A stretch of 22,794 nucleotides of DNA from NCBI GenBank assembly GCA_050295355.1, contig JBNKPL010000032.1, forward strand, positions 1 to 22,794. Reading direction: 5' to 3'. The stretch comes from CBFDBF01 sp050295355 (GTDB lineage Bacteria > Pseudomonadota > Gammaproteobacteria > Chromatiales > Chromatiaceae). Position numbers and translations under genes: made by a program. Positions within the stretch are counted from its first letter, which is position 1, and each line of letters opens with the position of its first letter. Shown one piece after another: positions 14,867 through 22,446 of the stretch. The notes beneath the pieces were generated by a model, which saw only the letters and a list, made by a program, of their open reading frames with translations, was not told the DNA's origin and ran no database searches.

Positions 14867-17800
14867 TCAATCCACCGCCCGTATCTGATCCAGCCGTTTT
14901 TCCATGGCCGCGTAATAGACCACCGGGATCACCACCAGGGTCAACACGGTGGAGACGAACAGGCCGAAGATCAGGGACACCGCCAGGCCGCTGAAGATGG
15001 GGTCGTCGAGGATGAAGAACGCCCCGGCCATGGCGGCGATGGCGGTCAGGGCGATGGGCTTGGAGCGCACCACCGCGGACTGGATCACCGCTTTCTCAAA
15101 CGCGATCCCCGCCGTTACCTGCTGGTTGATGAAGTCCACCAGCAGGATGGAGTTGCGCACGATGATCCCCGCCAGGGCGATCATGCCGATCATGGAGGTG
15201 GCGGTGAACTGGGCGCCCAACAGGGCGTGGCCCGGCAGGATGCCGATGATGGTCAGCGGGATGGGCGCCATGATCACCAGCGGCACCAGGTAGGAGCGGA
15301 ACTGGGCCACCACCAGCAGGTAGATGAGCACCAGGCCCACGGAGTAGGCGATGCCCATGTCGCGGAAGGTCTCATAGGTGATCTGCCACTCGCCGTCCCA
15401 CTTCAGGCTGTACTCATAGGGGTTTTCCGGCTGGGAGAGGAACCACTGTTCCGGCTCGCCCGTTTCGTCCAGGGCGCCGGAGATTCCGAACATGCCGTAG
15501 AGGGGGCTGTCGGTTTCGCCCGCCATGTCGCCGGTCACGTAGACCACGGGCAGCAGATCCTTGTGATGGATGGAGTGTTCGCGCCGACTGTTGACCACGC
15601 GCACGATCTCCGACAGCGGGATCAGTTCCCCCTGCATATTGCGTATACGCAGGGAGAGCACCTGCTCCAGATCCACCTTGTCGCTTTCGCTGTACTGGAG
15701 CCGGATGGGCACGGCGTACTTCAGGTTTTTGCCGTGCAGATAGCTCACGTCCTCGCCGCCCAGCACCGTGCCGAGCGCCTCCACTACGCTGCTCTGGGGG
15801 ATGCCGAGGCGGGCCGCCTTGGCGCGGTCCACCTGGATGATGGCCTTGGCGGAGGGATACTCCACGCTGTCGTCCACGTCCACGATGTCGGGGGTGGATT
15901 CGAACACCGAGCGCACCTTTTTCGCCGTCTGGATCTGGCCCGCGTAATCGATGCCGTAGACCTCCGCCACCAGGGGCGACAGCACTGGCGGCCCCGGCGG
16001 GACCTCCACGATCTTGGCGTTGCCGCCGAACTTGCGTGCGATCTCCTGCAGCGGCCCGCGCACCGAGAGGGCGATTTCGTGGCTCTTGCGGTCGCGTTCA
16101 TGTTTGTCCGCCAGGTTCACCTGGATATCGCCCAGGTGCGAACCTTCCCGCAGGTAGTACTGGCGCACCAGGCCGTTGAACCCGATGGGGGAGGCGGTGC
16201 CTGAGTAGACCTGGTAGTTGGTGACCTCGGGAACACGCGCAAGCAGGTCGCCCATTTCGTCCAGTACCCGGGTGGTCTGTTCCAGGCTGGTCCCTTCCGG
16301 CATATCCAGCACCACCTGGAACTCCGATTTGTTGTCGAAGGGCAGCATCTTCATCACCACCGCCTTGCCCGCCACCAGGGCCATGGAGCCCGCGATCAGG
16401 GCCAGGATGCCCGCCAGCAGCTTCCAGCGGTTGACCCATCCGCTGCGTCCGGCGAGGAAGGGGGTCATGATGCGGTGGAAAAAGCGGCTTAGTCCGCTCT
16501 CCTGTGCGGCCTTGCCGCCCTGTTCGGCGTGATGGGCCGCCTGGCTGGCCAGTGCCAGGTTGGTGAGCCAGGGGGTCAGGACGAAGGCCACCGCCAGGGA
16601 GATCAGCATGCCGATGGAGGCGTTGATGGGGATTGGGCTCATGTAGGGCCCCATCAGGCCGCTGACGAAGGCCATGGGCAGCAGGGCGGCGATCACCGTC
16701 AGGGTGGCCAGGATGGTGGGTCCCCCCACCTCGTCCACCGCGCGCGGGATCGCCTCCAGCAGGTGTTTGGCCCCCATGGCCAGGTGACGGTGGATGTTCT
16801 CCACCACCACGATGGCGTCGTCCACCAGGATGCCGATGGAAAAAATCAGGGCGAACAGGGAGACCCGGTTGAGGGTGAAGCCCCAGGCCCAGGAGGCGAA
16901 CAGGGTGATGGCCAGGGTGACCACCACCGCCGCGCCCACGATCAGCGCCTCGCGCCAGCCGATGGCGAACAGTACCAGCACGATCACCGACAGGGTGGCG
17001 AACACCAGTTTGCTGATCAGTTTCTTCGCCTTGGCGTCCGCGGTGGCGCCGTAGTTACGGGTGATGGTGGCCTGGACCCCCTCGGGGATGAAGGTGCCCT
17101 TCAGTTGATCGAAGCGTTGGATCACCGCGTTGGCGATATCCACTGCATTGGTGCCCGGCTTTTTCGCCACCGCGATGGTGACGGCGGGCAATTTGCCCGA
17201 TGCCGTCAGTTTCTGCTGTCCCGTGGCGGGGCCGCCGCCGATCCATACATACTGTTCCGGCTGGTCGGCGCCGTGGCGGATGGCGGCCACATCGCGCAGG
17301 AACACGGGGCGTCCCTGGTGAACGCCCACCACCAGGTCGCCGATCTCATCGGCGGCGGTGAGGAAGGTGCCGGCCTGCACCAGGACCTCCCGGTTCTGGT
17401 TGGTCACGGTGAGGTTGTCGCGGCTGGTGTTGCCGGCCTGCAGGGCCAGCCGCAGGTCGCTCAGGTCGATGCCGTAGCCCGCCAGCGCCTGGGGATCAAG
17501 CTGGACGCTGACCACCCGCTCCGGCTCGCCGATGGTGTAGATGTCCCGGGTGCCGGGCACCCGTTTCAGCTCCGATTCGATGGCGTGGGCCACCTGCCCC
17601 AGTTCATGGGCGCCGACGCCGGGCTTTTCCGACCACAGGGTGGCGGTGATGATGGGCACATCATCGATGCCTTTCGGCTTGATGATGGGCTGGCCCACCC
17701 CGAGGTTGCGCGGCAGCCAGTCCTGGTTGGAGAACACCTTGTTGTAGAGACGCACGATGGCGTCGGTGCGGTCCTCCCCTACCTTATAGCGGACGGCAAG

Positions 17801-18088
17801 CACCGCCATGCCGGGCCGGGAGGTGGAATAGATGTGTTTGACCCCCTCGATCTCCGACAGCACCTGCTCCGCCGGGGTGGCCACCAGGTGTTCGATCTCG
17901 CCGGCGGTGGCGCCGGGGAAGGGGATGAAGACGTTGGCGAAGGTGACGTTGATCTGGGGCTCCTCCTCCCGCGGCGTGACCAGCACGGCGAAGAGGCCCA
18001 TGAGCATACCCACCAGGGCCAGCAGGGGGGTGATCTCGGTGGTGAGGAAACGCTGGGCGATCCGGCCCGAGACGCCGAGCTTATCCAT
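14867..18088 (-). CDS. RND-family efflux permease (HAE1/AcrB-like)
   Basis: A 1073-residue inner-membrane proton-driven pump. It has the RND plan: TM1 at about 19-37, a large periplasmic porter loop, a TM2-6 block, a second periplasmic loop and a TM8-12 block (from about 890). The sequence FSIGILVDDAIVVVENIHRHL in TM4 contains the paired aspartates D423 and D424, equivalent to the proton-relay pair of AcrB. The end of the second half has GIIVRNSILLVDFINQQ. The N-terminal PREEEPQINV motif fits a multidrug or acriflavin-type RND branch rather than metal-exporting CusA/CzcA, which have a different TM4 sequence. The start overlaps the fusion-protein stop by eight bases, and GGAG lies seven bases upstream. 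No outer-membrane channel gene follows; it would have to be encoded elsewhere. Substrates are unknown. Confidence 0.95.
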   Translation of the reverse strand: MDKLGVSGRIAQRFLTTEITPLLALVGMLMGLFAVLVTPREEEPQINVTFANVFIPFPGATAGEIEHLVATPAEQVLSEIEGVKHIYSTSRPGMAVLAVRYKVGEDRTDAIVRLYNKVFSNQDWLPRNLGVGQPIIKPKGIDDVPIITATLWSEKPGVGAHELGQVAHAIESELKRVPGTRDIYTIGEPERVVSVQLDPQALAGYGIDLSDLRLALQAGNTSRDNLTVTNQNREVLVQAGTFLTAADEIGDLVVGVHQGRPVFLRDVAAIRHGADQPEQYVWIGGGPATGQQKLTASGKLPAVTIAVAKKPGTNAVDIANAVIQRFDQLKGTFIPEGVQATITRNYGATADAKAKKLISKLVFATLSVIVLVLFAIGWREALIVGAAVVVTLAITLFASWAWGFTLNRVSLFALIFSIGILVDDAIVVVENIHRHLAMGAKHLLEAIPRAVDEVGGPTILATLTVIAALLPMAFVSGLMGPYMSPIPINASIGMLISLAVAFVLTPWLTNLALASQAAHHAEQGGKAAQESGLSRFFHRIMTPFLAGRSGWVNRWKLLAGILALIAGSMALVAGKAVVMKMLPFDNKSEFQVVLDMPEGTSLEQTTRVLDEMGDLLARVPEVTNYQVYSGTASPIGFNGLVRQYYLREGSHLGDIQVNLADKHERDRKSHEIALSVRGPLQEIARKFGGNAKIVEVPPGPPVLSPLVAEVYGIDYAGQIQTAKKVRSVFESTPDIVDVDDSVEYPSAKAIIQVDRAKAARLGIPQSSVVEALGTVLGGEDVSYLHGKNLKYAVPIRLQYSESDKVDLEQVLSLRIRNMQGELIPLSEIVRVVNSRREHSIHHKDLLPVVYVTGDMAGETDSPLYGMFGISGALDETGEPEQWFLSQPENPYEYSLKWDGEWQITYETFRDMGIAYSVGLVLIYLLVVAQFRSYLVPLVIMAPIPLTIIGILPGHALLGAQFTATSMIGMIALAGIIVRNSILLVDFINQQVTAGIAFEKAVIQSAVVRSKPIALTAIAAMAGAFFILDDPIFSGLAVSLIFGLFVSTVLTLVVIPVVYYAAMEKRLDQIRAVD

Positions 18089-19124
18089 TGGGCTGCTCCG
18101 CCATCTGCTGCTTCAGTTGTACGCCCGCTTCGATGGGGTCGAGGGCCACCTGCTCGCCCTCCTCCAGGCCGGACAGAATGGGTGCCATGCCGTTATGGAT
18201 GCGGCTGGAGGCGCGGATATGGCGCAGGGAGATCCGGCCGTCAGCGGCCACCACATAGACGCCGGTGACTTCACCGCGGTAGACCACCGCCTGCTGGGGG
18301 ACCAGCAGCTCTTTTTGCGAACCCACCACGAAGGCGCTTTTGACATACATGCCGGGGAAGAGCCCCTTCACCTTGGGCGGAAGCTCCAGCCGCACCTTGA
18401 AGGTGTTGCTGCCGCTGTTGGCGTAGGGAAATATGGTCAGCTTGTCGGCCGGCATCCAGATGCCGTTGGGCAGTTCGATGCTCCCCTTCTGGTTCTGGCG
18501 AATGGCCGGGATCAGGTTCTGGGGCACATCCACGGTGACGCGCAGGTTGTCGAGGGAGATCCCGCTCATGAGCTTTTTGCCCGGGCTGGCGATCTCGCCC
18601 AGTTCCACATGCCGCTCGGTGACGATCCCGGAGTAGGGGGCGCGGATCAGGGTGTACTCCAGTTGCTCCTGCGCCTGGGCGAGACCGGCCTTGGCCGATT
18701 CGGTGCGGGCGGCGGCGGCCTTCAGGGCCGCGTCGGCGCGGTCCATGTCCGCTCGGGAGACCAGTTTTTTGGCATAGATCTCCTTGATCCGGCTATGCTT
18801 CTTGCGCTCCTCCTCCAGGGTCGCCTGGGCCTCCTTGAGGGCGGCCTGGGCGCGATCCAGGGCCGCGCGCTGCTCCCGGTCCTTGAGGCGGATGATCACC
18901 TCGCCCTCTTTGACGAAGTCATCCACGTCGAATAGGAGTTCCTGTACCTGGCCGCCGGTCTGGGCCGACATGGTGCCCTGATGGGTGGCCTCCACGATGC
19001 CGTCCAGCAGGTGCTGGCGGGGCAACTCCTGGTAGGTGGCGGTGGCGGTGGTCAGGGGCGATTCAGCGTAGGCCGTGGTGGCCAGCGCCAAAAGCGCCAT
19101 CAGGGCGGATAGGGTGCGTGTCAT
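18081..19124 (-). CDS. RND efflux periplasmic adaptor (membrane fusion protein)
   Basis: A 347-residue exported adaptor. Residues 1-20 form a signal peptide ending TTAYA; there is no lipobox Cys. A lipoyl-like barrel (GTMSAQTGGQVQELLFDVDD) is split by an alpha hairpin (about 75-150, rich in Ala, Glu, Lys and Arg), followed by IRAPYSGIVTERHVELGEIASPG and a beta-barrel/membrane-proximal region. This is the AcrA/HlyD order. The ATG at 19124 has GGAGAG seven bases upstream; the longer open frame to TTG 19148 would put polar residues before the signal peptide and is rejected. It is the first gene of a two-gene operon with the RND permease, overlapping by eight bases. Confidence 0.94.
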   Translation of the reverse strand: MTRTLSALMALLALATTAYAESPLTTATATYQELPRQHLLDGIVEATHQGTMSAQTGGQVQELLFDVDDFVKEGEVIIRLKDREQRAALDRAQAALKEAQATLEEERKKHSRIKEIYAKKLVSRADMDRADAALKAAAARTESAKAGLAQAQEQLEYTLIRAPYSGIVTERHVELGEIASPGKKLMSGISLDNLRVTVDVPQNLIPAIRQNQKGSIELPNGIWMPADKLTIFPYANSGSNTFKVRLELPPKVKGLFPGMYVKSAFVVGSQKELLVPQQAVVYRGEVTGVYVVAADGRISLRHIRASSRIHNGMAPILSGLEEGEQVALDPIEAGVQLKQQMAEQPNG

Positions 19125-19147
19125 GCTTTCGCTCTCCAGCAGCAGCA

Positions 19148-19191
19148 ATATTAATAAACGCTAATATACGGACTGGGGTCAACAATAGCAA
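19148..19191 (-). promoter_or_regulatory. Candidate promoter and overlapping palindromic operator of the efflux operon
   Basis: On the minus strand TTGCTA (19191-19186) and TATATT (19168-19163) are spaced by 17 bases and match the -35 and -10 at four and five of six positions. An inverted repeat, ATATTA (19148-19153) and TAATAT (19162-19167) with an eight-base spacer, covers the -10 and the expected start point, where a repressor would block transcription. No regulator gene is adjacent, so the binding protein is unknown. AT-rich repeats can arise by chance. Confidence 0.4.
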
Positions 19192-19251
19192 TACTAGGCC
19201 CTGGATTCCCATCGAACCAGAAATGACGGAAAAAATCGTATTCAGTCCCCT

Positions 19252-19995
19252 CTATTCGCCTTTTTTCGACGTTTCCGTCATCAGCGGCCGCATGGCGTGC
19301 AGCAGATTGGCGAACAGGTGGCGGTTCTGCGCCTCCTCCCGGGCCAGCAACTGTTTCATGTATTCGCGCTGGGTGGGGGCGGTGAAACAGGCGGGACAGC
19401 TGTCGGGGATGATGGGCAGTCCCGCCTCCCGGGCGAAGCTGCCGGTCTGGGTTTCGCGGCAGTAGACCAGGGGGCGGATGATGCGGATGTCCCCGGCATC
19501 GTTCACATAGTGCGCCTTCATGGTGCGCAGCTGGCCGCCATGGAACATGGACATCAGCAGGCTCTCCGCCAGATCGTCCAGGTGCTGGGCCAGGGCGAGG
19601 ACGTTGTAGCCCTGCTCCCGGCAGGTGGTGTACATAATGCCCCGCTTCATGCGCGAACAGTAGGCGCAGAAGGAGTCGCCGTCCATGCGCGCCTTCGCCT
19701 CCTCCATGATGGGCTGCTCCTGATAGAAATAGGGCACGCCCAGGGCCTCGTAGTAGGCCTTGAGCGGTTCCGGCTCGAACCCCTCCACCTCCGGGTCCAC
19801 GGTGATCACCCCCAGTTCGAAGCGCACCGGGGCGTAGCTCTGCAGATGGTGCAGGATATGGAGCAGGGAGAGGGAGTCCTTGCCGCCCGATACCCCGAGC
19901 AGGATGCGGTCGCCCTCGCGGATCATGTCATAGTCGGCGATGGCGCGGCCCACCTTGCGGAGGAGGGATTTTGGGGGTTTGGGGTAGTCAGGCAT
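19252..19995 (-). CDS. ttcA: TtcA-family PP-loop ATPase, short form (tRNA 2-thiocytidine synthesis-like)
   Basis: A 247-residue cytoplasmic enzyme. The PP-loop SGGKDS (36-41) binds ATP for adenylation of a tRNA base, and two CxxC pairs, C110-AY-C113 (followed by SRMKRG) and C200-PA-C203, match the cysteines that hold the Fe-S cluster in TtcA. The segments VGRAIADYDMIREGDRI, FHGGQLRTM and RPLVYCRE align with E. coli TtcA. It is shorter than E. coli TtcA (311 residues) and has AQHLDD where that protein has GHHRDD, so it may be a TtcA-like paralogue rather than the C32 thiolase itself. An in-frame TTG at 20013 would add six residues; ATG 19995 is preferred but neither start has a clear ribosome site. 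Confidence 0.8.
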   Translation of the reverse strand: MPDYPKPPKSLLRKVGRAIADYDMIREGDRILLGVSGGKDSLSLLHILHHLQSYAPVRFELGVITVDPEVEGFEPEPLKAYYEALGVPYFYQEQPIMEEAKARMDGDSFCAYCSRMKRGIMYTTCREQGYNVLALAQHLDDLAESLLMSMFHGGQLRTMKAHYVNDAGDIRIIRPLVYCRETQTGSFAREAGLPIIPDSCPACFTAPTQREYMKQLLAREEAQNRHLFANLLHAMRPLMTETSKKGE

Positions 19996-20080
19996 GGGGG
20001 GTATTTTAACCAAAGCGGTTCGATTTGGTTTTGGTAATTTTGTTTTGCGGGCTGTCTAGCCATACGCTCATATTGATATG

Positions 20081-20161
20081 GGTAACTAGTTTCGCAACCC
20101 ATCCAGATCAGCTTTCTATTCCGCTTTTCTCACAATGGTTGCGAAACTGGTTACCGCAACC
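20081..20161. repeat. 19-bp inverted repeat with competing hairpin upstream of qmcA
   Basis: GGTAACTAGTTTCGCAACC (20081-20099) and GGTTGCGAAACTGGTTACC (20137-20155) are complementary at 18 of 19 positions; the exception is a T-G wobble. The loop is 37 bases. The first seven bases of the right arm, GGTTGCG (20137-20143), can instead pair with CGCAACC at 20155-20161, which repeats the end of the left arm (20093-20099). The two hairpins are therefore mutually exclusive. The element fills most of the divergent gap between ttcA and qmcA. Whether it is transcribed, a protein-binding site or a decayed mobile repeat cannot be told from the sequence. Confidence 0.8.
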
Positions 20162-20174
20162 CAAACAAAGGGTT

Positions 20175-20212
20175 TTGAACTGACTGGGCTGAACCTTTAC
20201 AAAGGTTATTTT
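20175..20212 (+). promoter_or_regulatory. Candidate qmcA promoter with small palindrome over the -10
   Basis: TTGAAC (20175-20180) and TACAAA (20198-20203) are 17 bases apart, each matching four of six consensus positions. The -10 falls in the palindrome AACCTT-TACA-AAGGTT (20192-20207), which is followed by ATTTTT. The palindrome could be an operator, or a weak hairpin terminator if transcription starts further upstream. A second -10-like TATATT at 20251 lacks a good -35. Confidence 0.3.
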
Positions 20213-20293
20213 TAAGGCCTACTGTAAGTGAAGATTTAACAAAAAGACGCTATATTGACCAACCAGACACATAACAAGCCAAGGAGAATAACA

Positions 20294-21220
20294 ATGGAAT
20301 TCGGTGCTTTCGCGGTTGCTGTAGTCGTGCTTTCGGTAGTTATCGTGGTCCTCGGCGCCAAACGGGTGCCGCAGGGGATGGAGTATACGGTGGAGCGGTT
20401 CGGCCGTTATACCAAGACCCTCCGTCCAGGCCTCACCCTCATCGTCCCTGTGATAGACACCATCGGCAGCAAGCTCGACATGCGGGAGCAGGTGCTGGAT
20501 GTACCCTCCCAGGAGGTGATCACCAGGGACAACGCCATGGTGCAGGTGGATGGGGTGATCTTTTTCCAGATCCTGGATGCGGCCAAGGCGGCCTACGAGG
20601 TGAGCAATCTGCACTACGCCATCCTCAATCTGGTGATGACCAACATCCGTACGGTGATGGGCTCCATGGATCTGGATGAGGTGCTGTCCGAGCGTGACCG
20701 CATCAATGCCCAGCTGTTGAGCGTGGTTGACGACGCCACCACCCCGTGGGGCATCAAGGTGACCCGCATTGAGATCAAGGACATCACGCCGCCGCGCGAC
20801 TTGGTGGACGCCATGGCGCGGCAGATGAAGGCGGAGCGGGAGAAGCGGGCCAACATCCTGGAGGCGGAAGGCTTTCGGCAGGCGGCGATCCTCAAGGCGG
20901 AGGGCGAGAAACAGTCCGCCATCCTCGAGGCGGAGGGCGAACGGGAGGCCGCTTTCCGCGAGGCGGAGGCGCGGGAGCGTCTGGCGGAGGCGGAGGCCAA
21001 GGCGACCACCCTGGTGTCCGAGGCCATCGCCAAAGGCAGCGTGAACGCCATCAACTACTTCGTGGCCCAGAAGTACACCGAGGCGCTGCAGAGTATCGCC
21101 ACGGCGGACAACCAGAAACTGATCCTGATGCCGCTGGAGGCCTCCAGCCTGATCGGCTCCGTGAGCGGCATCGCCGAGATCGCCAAAGAGGCGTTCGGCA
21201 ACAAGGGGGGTAATGCCTGA
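20294..21220 (+). CDS. qmcA: SPFH/band 7 membrane protein (QmcA-like slipin/stomatin)
   Basis: A 308-residue protein anchored by one N-terminal membrane helix (about 3-22, AVAVVVLSVVIVVLG). It is followed by an SPFH/PHB domain (RVPQGMEYTVERFGRY, RPGLTLIVPVID, DVPSQEVITRDNAMV, PPRDLVDAMARQMKAEREKR) and a long charged helical region with EAEG repeats (about 185-250) that should form the oligomerising coiled coil. QmcA-type proteins form large membrane assemblies linked to FtsH protease control and lipid-domain organisation. The ATG at 20294 has a perfect AAGGAGA six bases upstream; upstream in-frame codons from 20255 look like leader DNA. The stop overlaps the start of the nfeD gene (TGATG), the conserved qmcA-ybbJ pairing of enterobacteria. 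Confidence 0.93.
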   Translation: MEFGAFAVAVVVLSVVIVVLGAKRVPQGMEYTVERFGRYTKTLRPGLTLIVPVIDTIGSKLDMREQVLDVPSQEVITRDNAMVQVDGVIFFQILDAAKAAYEVSNLHYAILNLVMTNIRTVMGSMDLDEVLSERDRINAQLLSVVDDATTPWGIKVTRIEIKDITPPRDLVDAMARQMKAEREKRANILEAEGFRQAAILKAEGEKQSAILEAEGEREAAFREAEARERLAEAEAKATTLVSEAIAKGSVNAINYFVAQKYTEALQSIATADNQKLILMPLEASSLIGSVSGIAEIAKEAFGNKGGNA

Positions 21221-21666
21221 TGGAGTGGTTACAGGGGACAACCTATTGGCACTGGCTGGTGCTGGCGGTGGTGTTCGTGATCCTGGAGGTGTTCTCCCCG
21301 GCGGCCTTTTTTATCTGGATGGGCATCGCCGCCGGCGTGGTGGGGCTGCTGGTGGCGGTGTTTCCAGGTATGGGCTGGGAGTTCCAGATCCTACTGTTCG
21401 CGGTGTTCAGCGTGGTCAGCATCGCCCTGTGGCGGTTCTATCAGAAGGATCACCCCATCAAGACCGATCAGCCGCGTCTCAATCGGCGGGGCGAGCAGTA
21501 CATCGACCGAACCTTTACCCTGGATGAGCCCATCGTGAACGGGCTGGGCAAGATCCGGGTGGACGACTCCACCTGGAAGATCGCAGGCGCGGATTGCGAG
21601 GCCGGCGTTAAGGTGAAGGTGGTGGGCGTGGACGGTGTAGTACTGAAGGTGGAGCAGACTCGGTAG
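21220..21666 (+). CDS. Short NfeD-family membrane protein (YbbJ-like)
   Basis: A 148-residue membrane protein with three to four hydrophobic helices in residues 10-70 (WHWLVLAVVFVILEVFSPAA; GIAAGVVGLLVAVF; ILLFAVFSVVSIALW) and a C-terminal OB-fold domain (about 88-148) with the family motif GLGKIRVDDSTWKIAG, then VKVVGVDGVVLKVE. NfeD proteins partner with the SPFH protein encoded next to them, here through a one-base stop-start overlap. The TAG stop lies within a hairpin shared with the crp stop. The length fits the short, protease-less NfeD class. Confidence 0.93.
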   Translation: MEWLQGTTYWHWLVLAVVFVILEVFSPAAFFIWMGIAAGVVGLLVAVFPGMGWEFQILLFAVFSVVSIALWRFYQKDHPIKTDQPRLNRRGEQYIDRTFTLDEPIVNGLGKIRVDDSTWKIAGADCEAGVKVKVVGVDGVVLKVEQTR

Positions 21667-21682
21667 GGGCGAAGCGCCCCTA
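21664..21682. terminator. Shared hairpin containing the stop codons of nfeD and crp
   Basis: TAGGGGCG (21664-21671), loop AAG, then CGCCCCTA (21675-21682) make a perfect eight-base-pair stem. The left arm begins with the TAG of nfeD; the right arm ends with the reverse complement of crp's TAG. Only 13 bases lie between the two stops. There is no U-tract on either side, so its activity as an intrinsic terminator is uncertain, but the strength and symmetry suggest a bidirectional end signal. Confidence 0.65.
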
Positions 21683-22333
21683 GCGGGTGCCGTAGACCAC
21701 GATGGTCTTGCCTTTGACGTGGATCAGCCCCTGTTCTTCCATGTTCTTCAGGACCCGGCCGGCCATCTCGCGGGAGCAGCCCACGATGCGGCCGATCTCC
21801 TGACGGGTGATGCGGATCTGCATGCCGTCGGGGTGGGTCATGGCGTCGGGTTCATCGCACAGCTCTAGCAGGGTGCGGGCGATACGACCGGTCACGTCCA
21901 GGAACGCCAGGTGGCCCACCTTGCGGCTGGTGCGCAGCAGGCGTTCGGTCAACTGGGCGCCGAAGGCGTACAGGATATCCTTGGAATAGGGCTTCAGTTC
22001 CGCCTCAAACAGCTGCTCCAACCGTTTGTAACTGATCTCCGCCAGGGTGACCTCGGTGCGGGTGCGCACCAGGACGCTGCGGGTGGAGCAGGGGATGAAC
22101 AGCCCCATTTCGCCCAGGAACTCCCCCTTGTTGAGGTAGGCGAGGATGATCTCCTTGCCCTCTTCGTCCTCAATGATCGCCGTTACCGATCCGTCGAGCA
22201 GATAGTACAGGGTGTCGGCCGGATCGCCGAAACGGATGATGTCCGATTTGGCGGGATAACGTCTGCGATGGCAGAACGACAGCAGCGGCTGCAGATATTC
22301 AGGTTCCGGCGGCGGTGGCTGTATGATGCTCAT
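21680..22333 (-). CDS. crp: cAMP receptor protein (Crp/Vfr), global transcription regulator
   Basis: A 217-residue dimeric activator and repressor. The cyclic-nucleotide domain (about 15-125) has SVTAIIEDEEGKEIILAYLN and GEMGLF, with E75, R85 and S86 equivalent to the E72, R82 and S83 that bind cAMP in E. coli; T135 and S136 match T127 and S128. The DNA-binding half contains the highly conserved LAFLDVTGRIA and DAMTHPDGMQI segments and recognition helix GCSREMAGRVLK, keeping R188, E189 and R193, so TGTGA-type sites are expected. The C-terminus is GKTIVVYGTR as in E. coli. The ATG at 22333 is chosen; the open frame to 22432 crosses the promoter. An adjacent divergent yhfA-like gene matches enterobacterial synteny. 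It differs from FNR in lacking the N-terminal Cys cluster. Confidence 0.96.
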   Translation of the reverse strand: MSIIQPPPPEPEYLQPLLSFCHRRRYPAKSDIIRFGDPADTLYYLLDGSVTAIIEDEEGKEIILAYLNKGEFLGEMGLFIPCSTRSVLVRTRTEVTLAEISYKRLEQLFEAELKPYSKDILYAFGAQLTERLLRTSRKVGHLAFLDVTGRIARTLLELCDEPDAMTHPDGMQIRITRQEIGRIVGCSREMAGRVLKNMEEQGLIHVKGKTIVVYGTR

Positions 22334-22372
22334 GGGCGAAGCGGGTGGTTCCTTTGATCTTATTCCACAGGG

Positions 22373-22401
22373 ATTGTATGCAAGCTGCAGTTGCTTGTCG
22401 A
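22373..22401 (-). promoter_or_regulatory. Candidate crp promoter with symmetric element in the spacer
   Basis: On the minus strand TCGACA (22401-22396) and TACAAT (22378-22373) match the -35 and -10 at five of six positions each with an ideal 17-base spacer. The start would be near 22366, about 33 bases before the ATG. The interrupted palindrome CAAGC-N7-GCTTG (22381-22397) lies in the spacer and could be a regulator site. No convincing TGTGA-N6-TCACA site was found, so autoregulation is not shown. Confidence 0.5.
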
Positions 22402-22446
22402 ACTGTGTTAGTTTTCGCGCCACAACCAACATAACGAGGAGATGCC

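Noticed and set aside
16529..18268. A 579-codon open frame antisense to the RND permease
   Set aside because: Low-complexity Gly, Asp, His and Gln-rich translation opposite a clear RND gene; a codon-bias shadow.
22402..22426. CRP-binding site in the crp-yhfA gap (TGTG near 22404 and CCACA near 22420)
   Set aside because: Spacing and half-sites do not fit TGTGA-N6-TCACA.
22334..22432. Possible 33-residue N-terminal extension of Crp
   Set aside because: It would read through the best promoter candidate and does not resemble Crp N-termini. The start at 22333 aligns with known Crp length.
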